From Apostichopus japonicus (lineage: Eukaryota; Echinodermata; Holothuroidea; Aspidochirotida; Stichopodidae), in NCBI RefSeq assembly GCF_037975245.1, contig NC_092581.1, forward strand, positions 7,965,501-8,029,500: 64,000 bases of DNA. The letters run 5' to 3'. Both the position numbers and the translations under genes were made by a program. Below the pieces are notes generated by a model. That model was not told the origin of the DNA, searched no databases, and saw only the letters and a list, made by a program, of their open reading frames with translations. Of this stretch, positions 38,091 to 51,056 are shown piece by piece; the stretch's first letter is position 1; every line of letters begins with the position of its first letter.

Positions 38091-38509
38091 ACCATAGCCT
38101 AGGCCTCCTTGATACAGCAAATGACGATTTTTTTTTATGGTTACCTAATATTTCGCACAAATTTTAAAGCCAGTTGGTTTAAGAACAATCAATACTAGAT
38201 CTGCAAGTTTTCTTTTGTGGTAAAACTGGCGTTGTGTTGTGATTTTACGTAACAGTTGGATGATACAATTACACAGGCTAGCCTGTTATACAACGTCTAT
38301 TAGTTAGGTCTAGACCCCATGTTACCACTACTAGTACTATAGGGTTGCAATGTACAGAATGTCACATTTTCCTTGCACTGTAAGACACAAAATTCTAGAA
38401 GCTTCGCTACGAAGTTAAGTAGCAGGATCATCGACATTCGAGATAATTTAAATCATATGATGGTCTTAACAACGGTGGTTTTGTTTATGCTCAACCGACC
38501 AGTTTCGGT

Positions 38510-38747
38510 TCAGGGTCGTCCAACCGTTCTGCTCGGGGACTTCGATCGGCAGCGACGCGTCTCGGCCACCGGGATCGTTTTACAATTCTTCTGCAAGGGG
38601 CTCAATTGATAGGGAAAAACACCGATATTATCTTCATCACCCTCGAAAACTATTTCCTCCTCTTCTTCCTCAAGAAAATAATTTTCGTCAAAGCTTACGA
38701 ATGTCCTGAGAGATTTCCTCTGAATCGGAAGATTCGGGAGAAGACAT
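38510..38747 (-). pseudogene. Decayed acidic-protein fragment in the TTAA element
   Basis: On the minus strand an ATG at 38747 opens MSSPESSDSEEISQDIRKL before a stop. One frame over, the reading continues as SFDENYFLEEEEEE, then IVFEGDEDNIGVFPYQLSP, running open to a stop at 38512-38510, so a one-base frameshift separates the halves. The Ser/Glu-rich N-terminus followed by a G-V-x-P-Y-x-x-x-P motif is reminiscent of the start of the repeated P2X7-receptor-C-terminal-like proteins that are abundant in marine invertebrate genomes; this is recollection, not a search result. Confidence 0.35.
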
Positions 38748-39441
38748 TTTCAATTGATGAGAAGAGTGTTGTGGTTACATGTAGTAAACTGTGTAACGCC
38801 GTATCGGTAAACAGCGGGGAGTCGGCTTTGGCTGAAATGGTTCCTTTGATGACGTCAGATGAACTGCGGTGGGCAGCTTTGCTTTTTTTTACGAGTGGCA
38901 GCTCGAGAGGTCTCTGGGGAATACTTTGACAGCGAATTTCTGGCGTTTGTAGCCGTATTTACGGAAAGTTGTGCATGGATGGTGTTGTAGTAATGTAGAT
39001 AAACCATTCAAAGACATGAAAATTTTTCATTTCATAACCTCTTTAATGGTCTGGTCAGTGGTCACATATTATGGCAAAGGTTATACTACATTTATAGGAC
39101 TAGTAGCCCAATAGAATTTTGAATTTACAGTAGTCAACTTTCTAGACAAGATAGAACCTAATTGTCACATTGGTCAATAAACCATGTAATAATAATAATA
39201 ATGTACATTGTCATGAGGGCCATAGAAAATTCATATGTTAATACACACACCTTGCCAAAACTGCTAGGGAAGGCAAATTTTATACAAATTGAGTTACTAA
39301 ACCAATCTGTCTATATCTTAGTTACATGATCATATAATGCAGATTAAAAATTACCAGTATTATCCACAAATATGATAGAAAATCAAATAGTAATCACTCA
39401 TTATTATAGTATTTTATATGCATGTTAATATGGCCAACCAC

Positions 39442-41186
39442 TAGTGTTCGACCGATAATCGGTTAGACAATCGGCATCGGGCCGATTATCAGACAATCGG
39501 TAAATAATCGGCATCGGCAAAATCCATTGCGCTACCGATTATTTGGAACCGATTATTACGTTCCACATAAAGGATTGCACTTCTCCGCGCTTTTGATACA
39601 CCACAACCACAACAGGAGAAAAATGTTGATCTTTCGATTCAATGCTATTCATAGCCGGGAAAGGTGCGCTAATCTACCGTGTAACGGTACCGCAAGTCCC
39701 TCACGCGAGTTTGTACAAATGCTGTTCGATGCACTATCCAGTTATGGCAGTTAACATTATGCAGTATACCCTCGTATCGACATACAATATACCCGCGATA
39801 AGCTTAGGGGGACGACGTATTTTTTTTAATTCGATTGTTGCATCTAAAAAAAAACACCTGTCATCATATTAAACGATTGATAAGAAAGATTAATTGTCTA
39901 TACTTAATAAAAACACCAAATCAATATACTTTTGAACCACTTTGGCCATTTCACCGTAGGTGAAAACTGGAAAGTGAAGACAATAACATTAGGCTTTGTT
40001 CATTGTGAGATCTACATACATTAGGCTAGTCTGGCTGAAGAACGGTTGAGCTTCAGAACTGTTAAGTTTGAAAATGCGCCCAAGATTTTACAAATGACAA
40101 AAAATGATGAAATCAAGGCTCCAAATACTCCTAAAAATCCCTAAACACGTTTGGCGACAGTCCTAAGTAGTTCTACTGCATTACAGTATTTTGTGATTAG
40201 GCAAACATTCTTACGCATATTTTTGCGAAAAACCCGAAGCAACTTATTTCCAATGCTGCATGTACCTAGTAACAGTAACCAAACTCCTTACCGCAACCGA
40301 CTAAAAGCAAGTCTGATTTCCAGTGACACGCCGCGACAAAGTCAATGGGACTTTAGTGTGCGAATTCTCCCACATGTAGTTAAGTCAATGGAGAAGCGCC
40401 ATTGACTTACTGTGTATGATCGTTTGAAACAACGTTCGTTCGATCGCAAGTTTTACCGCGCAGATGTTTTACCGCGCAGAATCATTGAAAACTTGAAGCA
40501 AACGTTCGGGATTGTTTAATTTTTCATAATAAAATAAAATTGTCAGCAAACTGCTTATCCACTAAAGAGCCTGTGTAAGAATATGTTATAAGTAATGTGG
40601 CGTAACATTTCGATCCTGCTAGGATCGAAACGTCAGGTCAACTTACTCTTAATAGTCATAGGCCTACACATTATTTTTCATATCAAATTATATATTTCAA
40701 TATCAGCTAACGAAATAACGAATATTTTATTTACGTGCGATAAACTTTTTACTTTAGTTACGTTGGAGTTGCAACACTGATAATGGTTCTGATAGCAGTT
40801 GTAAAAGCTGTCCCTAACTTTTTCGTTTTTCATTTCGTAGCCAATGGCTACTATTTTCCCCCTTCTGTAGTCTGTACAATACTGTGTTGTGGCGGATTGC
40901 AATATTGCGACTCCTCGTTATAATCGTAAATCGCCCTATGTATGTATAACAGTGTTCTTCACTTGCTCCATTAAACTTTACTGTGAAAAGTTAAGTCGTT
41001 CATTTACATCTTTGATTGTATTGGCCTAGTCTAGTTGGTAATCATGCATAACACTAAAACATACATTAGGCCAGTTCCACGAAAATTTTGAAATAATCGG
41101 TAATCGGTAATCGGCAATCGGCCGATTGTCACACGAATTAATCGGTAATCGGTAAAACCGATTGTCATACAATCGGTCGAACACTA
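39442..41186. mobile_element. hAT-type element, 1745 bp, complete, with 8-bp target duplication
   Basis: Ends are TAGTGTTCGACCGAT and its exact reverse complement ATCGGTCGAACACTA, flanked by perfect CCAACCAC duplications (39434-39441 and 41187-41194). Subterminal regions are packed with the word ATCGG/CCGAT in both orientations (39461-39530 and 41095-41175), as expected of transposase-binding subterminal repeats. No long transposase frame survives; a 75-codon frame at 39527-39754 is shared with the second copy at 62628. It contains a CGATCCTGCTAGGATCG palindrome at 40610. A closely related copy starts at 62543. Confidence 0.85.
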
Positions 41187-41240
41187 CCAACCACTTCTCA
41201 AGTCATTTATCTCTCACTCAGAAATATACTTGACTAATTC

Positions 41241-41472
41241 AGGCTGAGACACAGGGGCCATGGTTCTCTAACCTCATGCAGGCTACTCTCCCCACCCCCA
41301 GGCTGAGACACAGGGGCCATGGTACTCTCAACCTCATGCAGGCTACTCTCCCCACCCCCAGGCTGAGTTACAGGGGCCAATGTTCTTTCTACCTCATGCA
41401 GGCTGCTGTCCCCACCCCCAGGCGGAGACAGGGGCCACTGTTCTCTCAACCTCATGCAGGCTACTGTCCCCA
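41241..41472 (+). repeat. 60-bp tandem repeat, about 4 units
   Basis: Units read AGGCTGAGACACAGGGGCCA..., then ACCTCATGCAGGCTACTCTC..., CCCACCCCC, recurring at 60-bp intervals with few changes. Open frames on both strands are maintained only because 60 is divisible by 3. Confidence 0.9.
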
Positions 41473-44230
41473 CCTCCCTTCCCATCTGTACCACCATCAT
41501 GCTTACAAAAAGTGTCACAAGCTACAAGACACAAGTATTGTGCCCCTCCATAACTTGTTGGTGTCGCTCCAAGTCAGAATTCCTAGCTAAAGGCCTGGCC
41601 ATATTACTTTCTCCTCGATGTCTGGATATAGCTAGAATTATTACCTTCCAGAAAACGTGTGAAACCTTTTGAAATTGTAGCATACTAACATGTAAGACCA
41701 CTACTGGTGTATTGACTAACTGTATTATGGAAAAAGAGTCTTTAATTCCCAACTTCTTTTTAAATCTATTTGTTAATTAATTATTATTAATTATTTATTA
41801 ATTTATTATTTTTATTATTTGTGTGTGGGGGAGGGGGGTTCTATTGAACACGACTAATGGTTTCAAGGGGTCCAAAGTCAGTTGCACTGAGATGTAGGTT
41901 AGTGTAGTTGGTATTTAACTACAAATCGTAGTGTCTTGGATTGAATGGCTCATTCACCTGATATTTGGCAACACTGTCAGTTTTAGGGCAGTTGAATAGT
42001 CCTGTCTAATTCAACGATTTAAAGTAGCATTCACACTGTATGAACAAGTTAGATCAAATTTTACAAATCCCAAGAAGCAAATTTGTATTTAATATAATCC
42101 TGCCTAGCACTTTTGTTAAGTATTTCCTGAATGCTCCTTTAACTATCAGCTGCTAAGCAAACTTCAGTTCAAGCTCAACAAACAGCTTTTAAGATTGGCC
42201 TTCAAATATTCTTATCTCTGGGAAGTGACTATAACTGTACTAAAATTTAAATCCAGGTTCAAATTCCATTTAGTGTAGCTAACTTCAATTCTGAATCCTT
42301 AACCTATGCACAAAGGCTCTAGTGCTGTTACAGTGAACTACTCTGCCCATAAAAATAAAAGCATCTAACTTTATGAGGAAGGTCTGAAAAGTTGCTTGAT
42401 TTGCTATGAGTCAGAAAAAATCTATAAATCTCAGCAAAACATGGAATTTCGGTGGATTTATGAGGAAGTCGATCCAGGGAGCATAGAATCGGAAATTTTA
42501 ACAACAATGGTAAGGGAAGCTGAATTATTTTGTGTTGTGGTTTCAAGTTAGATATATGTGGTATTGGTCAGTTGTGTCCACATAGTTAACCTCACTGAAG
42601 AGCTATGGTCAAAAGATTAATTTTGTATCTCAATGGGTTTGAGAATATTATTAATGTCTAATGCAACAATTTGGCATCATACCTCTTACTTGTGTATGGT
42701 TTGTAAAGTAGCTCTGAAGTAGCATCGCATCTAAGCATATCTTATACATGTCAATACTGTACTTCCCCCTCTGTTTCTCATTCTCCTACATGGATAAAAT
42801 TACACACACTTTAAGGGGGCACATTGCATTGAAGATCTATTTATCAGCAACACTGACTGGCTTTCTAGTTCGAATTTAAACCCTTTGAAGTGTAATTGAA
42901 ACTTAACTTTACAAAAATTTGCAATACAAACCAAGAAATCATGACTAAAACCATCACAGTTTAAAAGCCAAGCTCATTAAGGTGTTGTCAATCACGAATC
43001 ATGTCTATTTCGGACATGATAGAGTCCTGGACAACTGATTGGTCAAATTGAATCAACTGTTGCTGTAGCCTAGGCTAGTTAGCGAAAAGTTGGGAACATA
43101 CCGTCGTGGATTATACCGAATGGCCTAACGACTAGTGTAGGTCTAGTCTATCATTGCACAAATGTAACACTCTCTTCGGTCTTTCCCAAAACTTTCAATA
43201 CTAGCTTTGTCATTTTGTCATACAAAGGCAAGTACTATTATACATGTAGTCAGTGCAATATCAATACACAGTATAGTACAGTATATTGTATAGGCTGTAC
43301 GCATGGTCCAGTTAACATCTAGTAGTATAGTACACCAATGTACATATAATATATGAGAGAAACAGGAGCATTTGTTTATATTGTCTGACGTCATATGATA
43401 AAGATGATTTTCATGTTTCAGTTTAAAATATGAATGAGAAAGGTGTGGTTTGCATACATAATTAGGGGTGTGGTTTGCATACATAATTGTTTGGGTGAAC
43501 AAAATTGTCAAGTTTTACGAAATGGTTAATTACTCATTAATTAGGGTTTGTGGAGTAAACATTTTATCACAGTATAGAGTCTCTTTCATCAATCACAAGT
43601 TGCTGATATGTAAGTGACAATGGAATGCTAAAAATCTACATAAATGCAGTGTTAAGCTTTAATGTAAGTTGCAGCCAACATGTAATAAACTTGAATCTTG
43701 TAGATTTTAAAATGTTATTTTAACAAATTATTTTCTGATTAAATAGCTTATATGGATGGCATTATTTCAGTAAATAAGAATGTGGAACACAATGTGATGG
43801 TCCCTGTCATAGCTATCAAAGTGAAAATGATAAATTTGTTTAATTTAATGTTCTTTTCATTTGTCCTACATACTGAGCAAAACACAGAATCTTTCAACTA
43901 TATAAAGCTTTAATCTGTACTGGAACACATACCAGCAAGAAGTTGCCCCATACCTAGCTAGTCCCTCCCCCCCCCAAGAAGTTTTTATTTTCAGTTAAGC
44001 TAAAATTATGATGTAAACTTCTGACATGTGTAAAACAGAAAGGTAGTGAAAATGGTAAATTAAGACCAACTGTACTCCAGATAATACTTGGCCAGGTGAA
44101 AAATCAATTGCTACATAATTACAAGATGTATAGCAGTTTGTGTACACTTACGGATACTATTTCCAGCATTTTGTGAAAAATATACTTCATTAACATGAAA
44201 ATACTACAAAATGTGAATTGTTTATGGTTG

Positions 44231-44809
44231 GCATGCTGTTGTTCTGATTGTTATATGATTTGCATGCTGTTGTTCTGATTGTTATATGATTTGCATGCTG
44301 TTGTTCTGATTGTTATATGATTTGCATGCTGTTGTTCTGATTGTTATATAATTTGCATGCTGTTGTTCTGATTGTTATATGATTTGCATGCTGTTGTTCT
44401 GATTGTTATATGATTTGCATGCTGTTGTTCTGATTGTTATATGATTTGCATGCTGTTGTTCTGATTGTTATATGATTTGCATGCTGTTGTTCTGATTGTT
44501 ATATGATTTGCATGCTGTTGTTCTGATTGTTATATAATTTGCATGCTGTTGTTCTGATTGTTATATGATTTTCATGCTGTTGTTCTGATTGTTATATGAT
44601 TTGCATGCTGTTGTTCTGATTGTTATATAATTTGCATGCTGTTGTTCTGATTGTTATATGATTTGCATGCTGTTGTTCTGATTGTTATATGATTTGCATG
44701 CTGTTGTTCTGATTGTAATATGATTTGCATGCTGTTGTTCTGATTGTTATATGATTTGCATGCTGTTGTTCTGATTGTTATATGATTTGTATGCTGTTGT
44801 TCTGATTGT
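44231..44809 (+). repeat. 31-bp minisatellite, about 18.7 units
   Basis: The unit begins GCATGCTGTTGTTCTGATTG and ends TTATATGATTT, exactly 31 bp from 44231 to 44262 and onward. Units differ by single bases (TATATAATTT, TTCATGC, GTAATATG, GTATGC). There are no spacers, so it is not a CRISPR array. The minus-strand open frame over it (44623-44856) is a 93-bp periodic artefact. Confidence 0.95.
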
Positions 44810-45204
44810 CCTTGGTGCTGTTCTAGTATCTGTATATTGGACCAACAAATGACCAAGTTTCAATGATTTGATGGAATGTCCAGTAATTTCTTAAGTAGTA
44901 TGTAAATATTGATTAGCTCTCCTGCAGTGGGAGATTAGTCCAATGACTTTAACTGTCCAATGTTTGCTTTCATCTCAAGCTTACTTAACTCTCTTAGTAG
45001 GAAGGTTGGTGAAGTACTGTAGTGGCTAACTAGTATCTAGAGTTATTGAATACTTGCATAAATAAGTGTTTTGTCTGATTCCTTTCATAAGTGGAGTATT
45101 GATTTATTTTAATGGCAAGTATATATGGTGTCCACACTATAAATCATTCCATTTGTTAATGTTGCCCAGTAATAATGCGTTTGTGTTGAGGTTTACGATC
45201 TCCA

Positions 45205-45220
45205 CCCCCCCCCCCCCCCC
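45205..45220 (+). repeat. Homopolymer C16
   Basis: Run of 16 C followed by a C-rich region to about 45330; no coding evidence. Confidence 0.9.
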
Positions 45221-45503
45221 ACAACCCATTCCAGTAAATGCTCCATTCACTGTCACCTATGTAAGGCTCTCCCATCCACCTTTCCCTCCCCTTTCATTCA
45301 TTTTCCTCCCCCATAACCTCCTGCCACATAAAAGTTGCATTAGAATTCTCAATAAAGCTGCATTTTAATCTCTAAAAGACCTGTCGCTCGTTGGAAGCCC
45401 TTTATACTTGCATGGCAATCTCCATTGTAAATGGTGTTACTTTAGATATTCTTAACCTTACACCAAACATATTCATGATTCTGTTTCTTTTGGTTTGTTG
45501 CAG

Positions 45504-45626
45504 ATGGTGAAAGAACAACAAGAAGAGGTAAGCCAGGCTGAAAATGATGCTCGACTCCTCCAAGTCCAGGAGAGATTTCCTGGCGATGAGCTTCATCTCT
45601 TTGATGCCAACTGCTTCAAATCACAG
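45504..45626 (+). CDS. DH domain C-terminal helix exon
   Basis: Acceptor TTTGGTTTGTTGCAG and strong donor CAG|GTAAGT delimit 41 codons, phase 0 in and out: MVKEQQEEVSQAENDARLLQ, then VQERFPGDELHLFDANCFKSQ. Following HPDY...SSMVNK of the previous exon, the continuous helix with E-x-x-x-x-A-E-x-x-x-R-L-L-x-x-Q fits the last long helix of a Dbl-homology domain (family: ...N..i...e...rL..iq..f). The downstream segment is the DH-PH linker. The first residue happens to be Met, but this is an internal exon. Confidence 0.85.
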
Positions 45627-45632
45627 GTAAGT

Positions 45633-45890
45633 TATTAAAGGAATTTTGGATCCAGTCTTTCCGGTCATATCATTCTTTGTCGTGGTATCACCCTAAACCT
45701 CGCCCTGTCATGAATTTTAGTTTCCGTGACAGAGTGCTTGAAATGTTGGACCGTCCTGCCAGAAAATTTGAATCTAACACTGGCTTAGGTCGAAACGTGA
45801 CGTCAGTGCCGCACATTGGTCAGAATCGATCAGATCTCACTCTAAGCTTAACCTTGGATACGATACACAGGAATGTGTACAGACTTCGGG
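45633..45890 (+). repeat. Dispersed repeat R1, plus-strand copy
   Basis: Matches the reverse complement of 55315-55596 over its length; shared landmarks are AAAGGAATTTT, GGTCATATCATT, CACCCTAAACCTCGCCCTGT and TGTACAG. It begins only about 6 bases after the donor of exon 45504-45626. Both copies keep an open frame (MSWYHPKPRPVMNFSFRDRV... here) with the same conserved residues, so it may be a piece of a coding transposon or a captured exon. I cannot name the family. Confidence 0.8.
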
Positions 45891-47320
45891 AGTGGAGGGA
45901 TTGAACACTATGAGGGGGTTTTCAGTCCCTGGTGACACAGTGAGATAAAGGCAGTGGGGGAACATGGTGGTATGCTCTGAGGTCCAGCAGTATGTCTACT
46001 TATACGATATTGTCTATATCAAATATGAAAATATTACACGTCTTTGTTTCTTACCCACGTCTGTTTACCAGCCCTTCCTTCCTGTTGGTGGTAAGGGATT
46101 ACTGCTGCCAGTAAATTTAAACTGTGTATATTTCATTACCAGTACAAAGTGAACTTACCCACTAAATTCAACTGTGTTTCTGCTTCTTCTGTTGTGCTGC
46201 AGTTCCAAACACCCCTCCGCATATCCCCTTATCCCCATATCCCATTATCCCCTTCCCTCATACCAAATGCCCAGTTTACATACTGTACATACAAGATTTG
46301 GAGAGTTGGATTTTTGTTCATTCATTGATATAATTAGTTAATGCTATTAGTTTCTGAAGGTGGATTCACCTCAGATGGAAATAAAATTAAAAGAGACTTA
46401 GTGGTTCTAAGTTTGAATTGTGCATGCTAATCTGCCTTTCTAGAAATCTGAATGGAAAGTGTGTAATACTAGGAAGAGGTTCAATGTAGGCTATCTGTCT
46501 CTGTAAAGAACAAGGTTTTGTGGCCTGGTGATAGGTCATTCCCATTGTTAGAATCGGGGAATGAAAATCTCTTCCAATTGTTCCTACTTACCACTTTTCC
46601 CAATTAAACTTCTGGTGGCTGAATAGTTGAAAGTGAATTAAAATCTCAGCACATCTTTTTCTTTATCTGTCAAGTGTACTCATCGAAAGTTACTCAAAAG
46701 CCTCATAGTTTCGTGGAAAATTTCACACGTTGCAAGACGCCTTTCAAAATATTAGAACAGGATTTGGGAAAGACAATCTACTGTGTCCTATCACGATATA
46801 GGTCCAAATTAAAATTTACCAAAGAAAACCGGATTAAATTGCAATGAACCGGTTTGACTTCATACTGCAAATCCTCAGTTACGGGGAGAACCTCATGAAG
46901 TAAAGATTGTGTTGATAACATGAAAATTTATAAATAATATACTACATATATAATATACTACATAAATAATATACTACAAGTCCTTGTAGGGTTAAGTTTA
47001 GTATCTGAGATGGGTGACCTTGTAGTCTTTACCTGTTCCGTCCTTCTTGAAATTTGAACCATTGCTGTTGCAGAAAATTATTCACAATATTGTTAGCGAT
47101 TGATTCATTAATTTAAATATAAGAAGAGTGTCAGTGTGTTTTGGATGGGAAAAGGGTAGCAGAGGGGGAGGATAGTTAATATTATATCACCCCATAAATG
47201 TACCTACATGATGTAGGTTGCTCTAGAAGAGTTTGGGATGAGGTTGGGGTGAGGGATGGTTGGGATGGTGGGGAGGTTGGGAGAGTTGGGGAGGTTGGGA
47301 TGAGGTGCACCTGCTTGTGC

Positions 47321-47763
47321 ATGTACATTGCAGCAGTCAGCTAGCCTATCTGTATGCTGTATGTCTATGACCATTTCAAGGTGTTTGGTATATGAAGCTA
47401 TGTATGTTGCAGCAGCCAGCTATCTGTAATTCTGTATGCTGTATGTCTATGACCATTTCAAGGTGTTTGGTGTTTGAAGCCATGTACATTGCAGTAGTCA
47501 GCTATCTGTATGCTGTATGTCTACGACCATTTCAAGGTTTTTGAAGCCATGTATATTTCAGCAGCCAGCAATCTGTATGCTGTATTTCTCAGATGCATCA
47601 AGGTGTTTGGTATTTGAAGACATTGCAACAGCCAGCTATCTGTGTGCTGTATGTCTATGACCATTTCAAGGTGTTTGGTATTTGAAGCCATGTACATTGC
47701 AGTAGTCAGCTATCTGTATGCTGTATTTCTCCGACCATTTCAAGGTGTTTGGTATTTGAAGCC
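47321..47763 (+). repeat. Degenerate ~75-bp tandem repeat, about 6 units
   Basis: Units contain GTACATTGCAGCAGTCAGC, then TATCTGTATGCTGTATGTCT, then GACCATTTCAAGGTGTTTGG and TATTTGAAGCCAT. Unit lengths vary from about 60 to 85 bp owing to internal deletions. Confidence 0.85.
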
Positions 47764-50700
47764 ATCTCTCCTCAGTTGATCTCCAAACCACAACAATTAT
47801 CTGACTGTAAATGAGGATTTGGGTAACAACATGTTTGCTATCAAACCCCTTGAAAAGAAAAGGTTATTTCTTGCTCCTTCTTCCAGCACTTCTGATTGTG
47901 ATTTCTCACAGTTAGGATTAGGCACAAAATAATGAGTCTCATTGACAGGAGTGAGCTAGCCTTGAGTGGATCCGGGATGGTGGTTACACCAGTCACAAGC
48001 GAATATCACAGCTTAATTAAACCTAGAGGTGTTAGTAGAACTGTCTTCAGTTAAAAACAAATCAAAGGAGTGGATTAAAGCCTTCTAATGAGAACTGATT
48101 GTAAACCTGCTGGAGAGCTTACTTGTCATCAGAACAGACCAGGATGTGGTAGCGACACTGGCCACCGTGACCGAGGTTATTGTTGGTCCGACAGGGACTT
48201 CTGATAAATTTGTCTCAGGTCAATATACACAATATTGTTTCTTACCACTTCAACTGGTAAGAACGTGTTGTGAGGTATTAGGTGATGGTCTTATTTTAGA
48301 GTGTGTTGGCAGGTGTAGTTACGATGCATTTCGAACCTTCAAAAATTGTAACAAAACAAATTTGGGAATGAAAAGAAATTGTCTTATATGTGTCCACCAC
48401 TGGTATGTGTAATCAGTTTTAATTTACATAAACCAAACAAACAGAATAGTGAGACTACCATGCATGCATCCAGATCATTTGTTCCCTTGTACTGCAAAGA
48501 AGGGCTCACCATGCCCTACAGGCTCACCATTGTCCTTCCTCCACACCAGGCTTTCCTCATTCTCAGATCCAAGTTCATCTAATATTGGTACAAGTTATGT
48601 AATATGCTCATATCTGGCTACACCATAGAGGTAGGTTAGGGAAGCCACATCATTTTGGGTAACCTTTCTTTCCACACATTTATGGTTTAAAGGCCATTCA
48701 AATGGCACAATAGCATTGTCTGTTTACAGTCACATGTCTAAAGAATAGGACAGAATACCAAACCTCTGTCTTCCTGCTACAAATCACATTATATTTCCTT
48801 GTTTACTGCATTTGGTTTGATTTCCCAAATCATGACTCAGATGTATTTCCTTGTATCAAGGACCAATAGCTCCTGCCAGATAAGCAATATAAAAAAAATG
48901 TTATGTACTTCACCAAACTTGAATATATGCTTTGCAAGTTTTTAAGAGTCTCAAACAATTTATCTAAAAAGTTTCTGTAACCACAAAGTAATAAATTCCT
49001 CGTTGACTTGTTGGTTAAATAGTCAATATTGAGTAATCTCAATAGCATAGTTGATATATAGCTCCCAGGACAGTGTATGCTATTGTATTAACTATCAATG
49101 AAGATGGTCATGGTAGCTGGCTGTGGCATATTTGGACCCTAGGAATACACCACTTGGGGTAAGAGTCATAATTACACAATGGAATTATGAACATTTTTAT
49201 ATTGGAGGAAATATTTTGAGTGTTTCTACGAACTTAGAGTCTTAATGATAACTTGCAGGCTGGTGATTCATTCCTTGTTAAAGTCTATCATGATAAGGGC
49301 TTGGTTTGTATGTTGGAATGCATTTATAATCATTTCCAAGTAAAATGAGTAAAATGAGTAATGAGTAGAATATAGACAGCAAAATGTGATATATTACCAT
49401 AGATCATGTACTATACTATGGAGTTATAAATTAGCATAACTTCTTGAAAATTGTTCCAATATGTTATAATCTTTCATAATCATTTACAGGAAGTAAGTGA
49501 TATTGTGATATCTGCACTATATAAACTACTTTCCATGATTTGGAAATAACAGAAATAAAGCAATAGCTGGCTGTAATTAGGACGTAGGGTGATGCACTCG
49601 GACTGACTAACAGACTTAGCTGAAAGAGACTTTCAAAGTGGAAATATGAACAAAATATGTTATATTCTCCTTAGTACTAATTCCTCTGTGCAAATCCTCA
49701 TCAGCCTCAGAAATGAAGAACAAAGATTATTGGATTTCTTCTCCCTCCCCACACCTGAAGCCCACTCTAGCAGTCTTTCACATTGTCACATTGTCTTTCA
49801 CATTGTCTGTCACATTGTATGACTATGTGACACTAATGGAAAATTATACATACCTTTGGTAATAACTGTTTCAAAAGAAATTCCAAGGACAAAGTTGAGA
49901 AGCCATTTGTAGTTATTGGTTCCTTACTGGAAGCAAAGGAACCTGTGCTATCAGGTTGGGGTGTGAGTGTATATATGTCTGTGACACTTGCTTGGATCCA
50001 AGATAACTCAACAATGGAGTGATAGATATTTGTCATACTTTCTATGTAGATGTATTATAGTGTGGTGTGCCCCATCGTGTTTGGTGCTGACCTTATGAAT
50101 ATTAATGAGGTTATGGTGGTTGGGAGGGGCCAAAATTTAAAAATTTCAGAAACTCCATATCCTTAAATCAGATTGTATCCAAACTTGGAATATAGTTGCT
50201 GGTTAATAGCTAGTACATGTGGGCATAAATATTATGATATTGGGGGATGACGTACAACACTGTAATATTCCACTTACCTTACAAGCCTGTTGGGCTCTTG
50301 TTTACAATAGTGTCTTCCTTTCATCCCCACCAACTCTTGTGGAAAAAAAAGTGCCCAAACCATTTAAATGCTATAGAATGATGATGCGTGCAGGAGAGAA
50401 AAATTTTTTTTTCTGGAATTCATAAATCGGGTTATCAATAAAACTATTTCCAAGATAACCTACCTTTCCCTCATTCTGTAAATAAAATCTTTTTTTGAAA
50501 GTTCAGCCTTAAAGGTGTTTTTAAACCAATCAGGCAATGGGTACAGTATCAAATTTCTGAATTCCTAAAGTGGTCAGAACAGGGTAGGATTAAAAAAAAA
50601 AAAATTGGATAGAATTTGATCATGAAAAATAGTTTACTTGTTAATTCACTTTGGCTTTCTAAATTTTGTGTCGATTTCCAGCTGATTTAATAGGTCAAAG

Positions 50701-51039
50701 TAGCTCTATCTTATTAATAACAACAGCTCCAACTTATGTTGACACAAGAGGCTTGAAAAGGGGAAGGTTGGTACTAGTCCACTACCTATCACCAAGAACA
50801 GCCAATAATACTACTAACTGTGTTGTATAGGTTAACTCTCACCACCTCCATTCCAAGCTTCTTTCTGATTTATTAAAGCGAATGGGCTCACACATCGCTA
50901 GCCAGCTGCTGTATTGACTTATGAACTTGCAATGGAAGAGACGTTTCACAGTCAGTGAGCACCAACAGTGCTTTTGCGGTTTACAGTCAGTAAGGTTAGG
51001 TATTGAGTAAACAACAAGTCCACAGGCTGGATCTGGCAC

Positions 51040-51056
51040 AAAAAAAAAAAAAAAAA
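51040..51056 (+). repeat. Homopolymer A17
   Basis: Run of 17 A; could be a retroposon tail, but no element body with target duplications is apparent beside it. Confidence 0.85.

Larger units (their letters stand above)
37581..39042. mobile_element. TTAA-flanked 1.46-kb element with 20-bp TIRs
   Basis: Begins AGAGGTTATGAAATGAAAAA and ends with the exact reverse complement of those 20 bases. TTAA sits on both sides (37577-37580 and 39043-39046), the target site of piggyBac-type elements. The inside has more CG and cleaner unique sequence than the surrounding intron and carries two decayed coding fragments: THAP-like on plus (37912) and an acidic protein on minus (38747). No intact transposase is present. 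The TIR start does not show the usual piggyBac CCY, so superfamily is open; P-type elements also carry THAP domains but make 8-bp duplications, which I do not see. Confidence 0.65.
35337..45503 (+). other. Intron, about 10.2 kb, repeat-rich
   Basis: No coding exon recognised. It holds three tandem arrays (36.35, 41.24 and 44.23 kb) and two nested-looking DNA transposon remnants (37581-39042 and 39442-41186). An AT-only tract lies at 41765-41820, and a 22-base direct repeat (GGTGTGGTTTGCATACATAATT) occurs twice at 43441-43489. Confidence 0.6.

Noticed and set aside
44231-44809. Regularly spaced direct repeats suggestive of CRISPR
   Set aside because: Units are contiguous with no unique spacers; it is a eukaryotic minisatellite.
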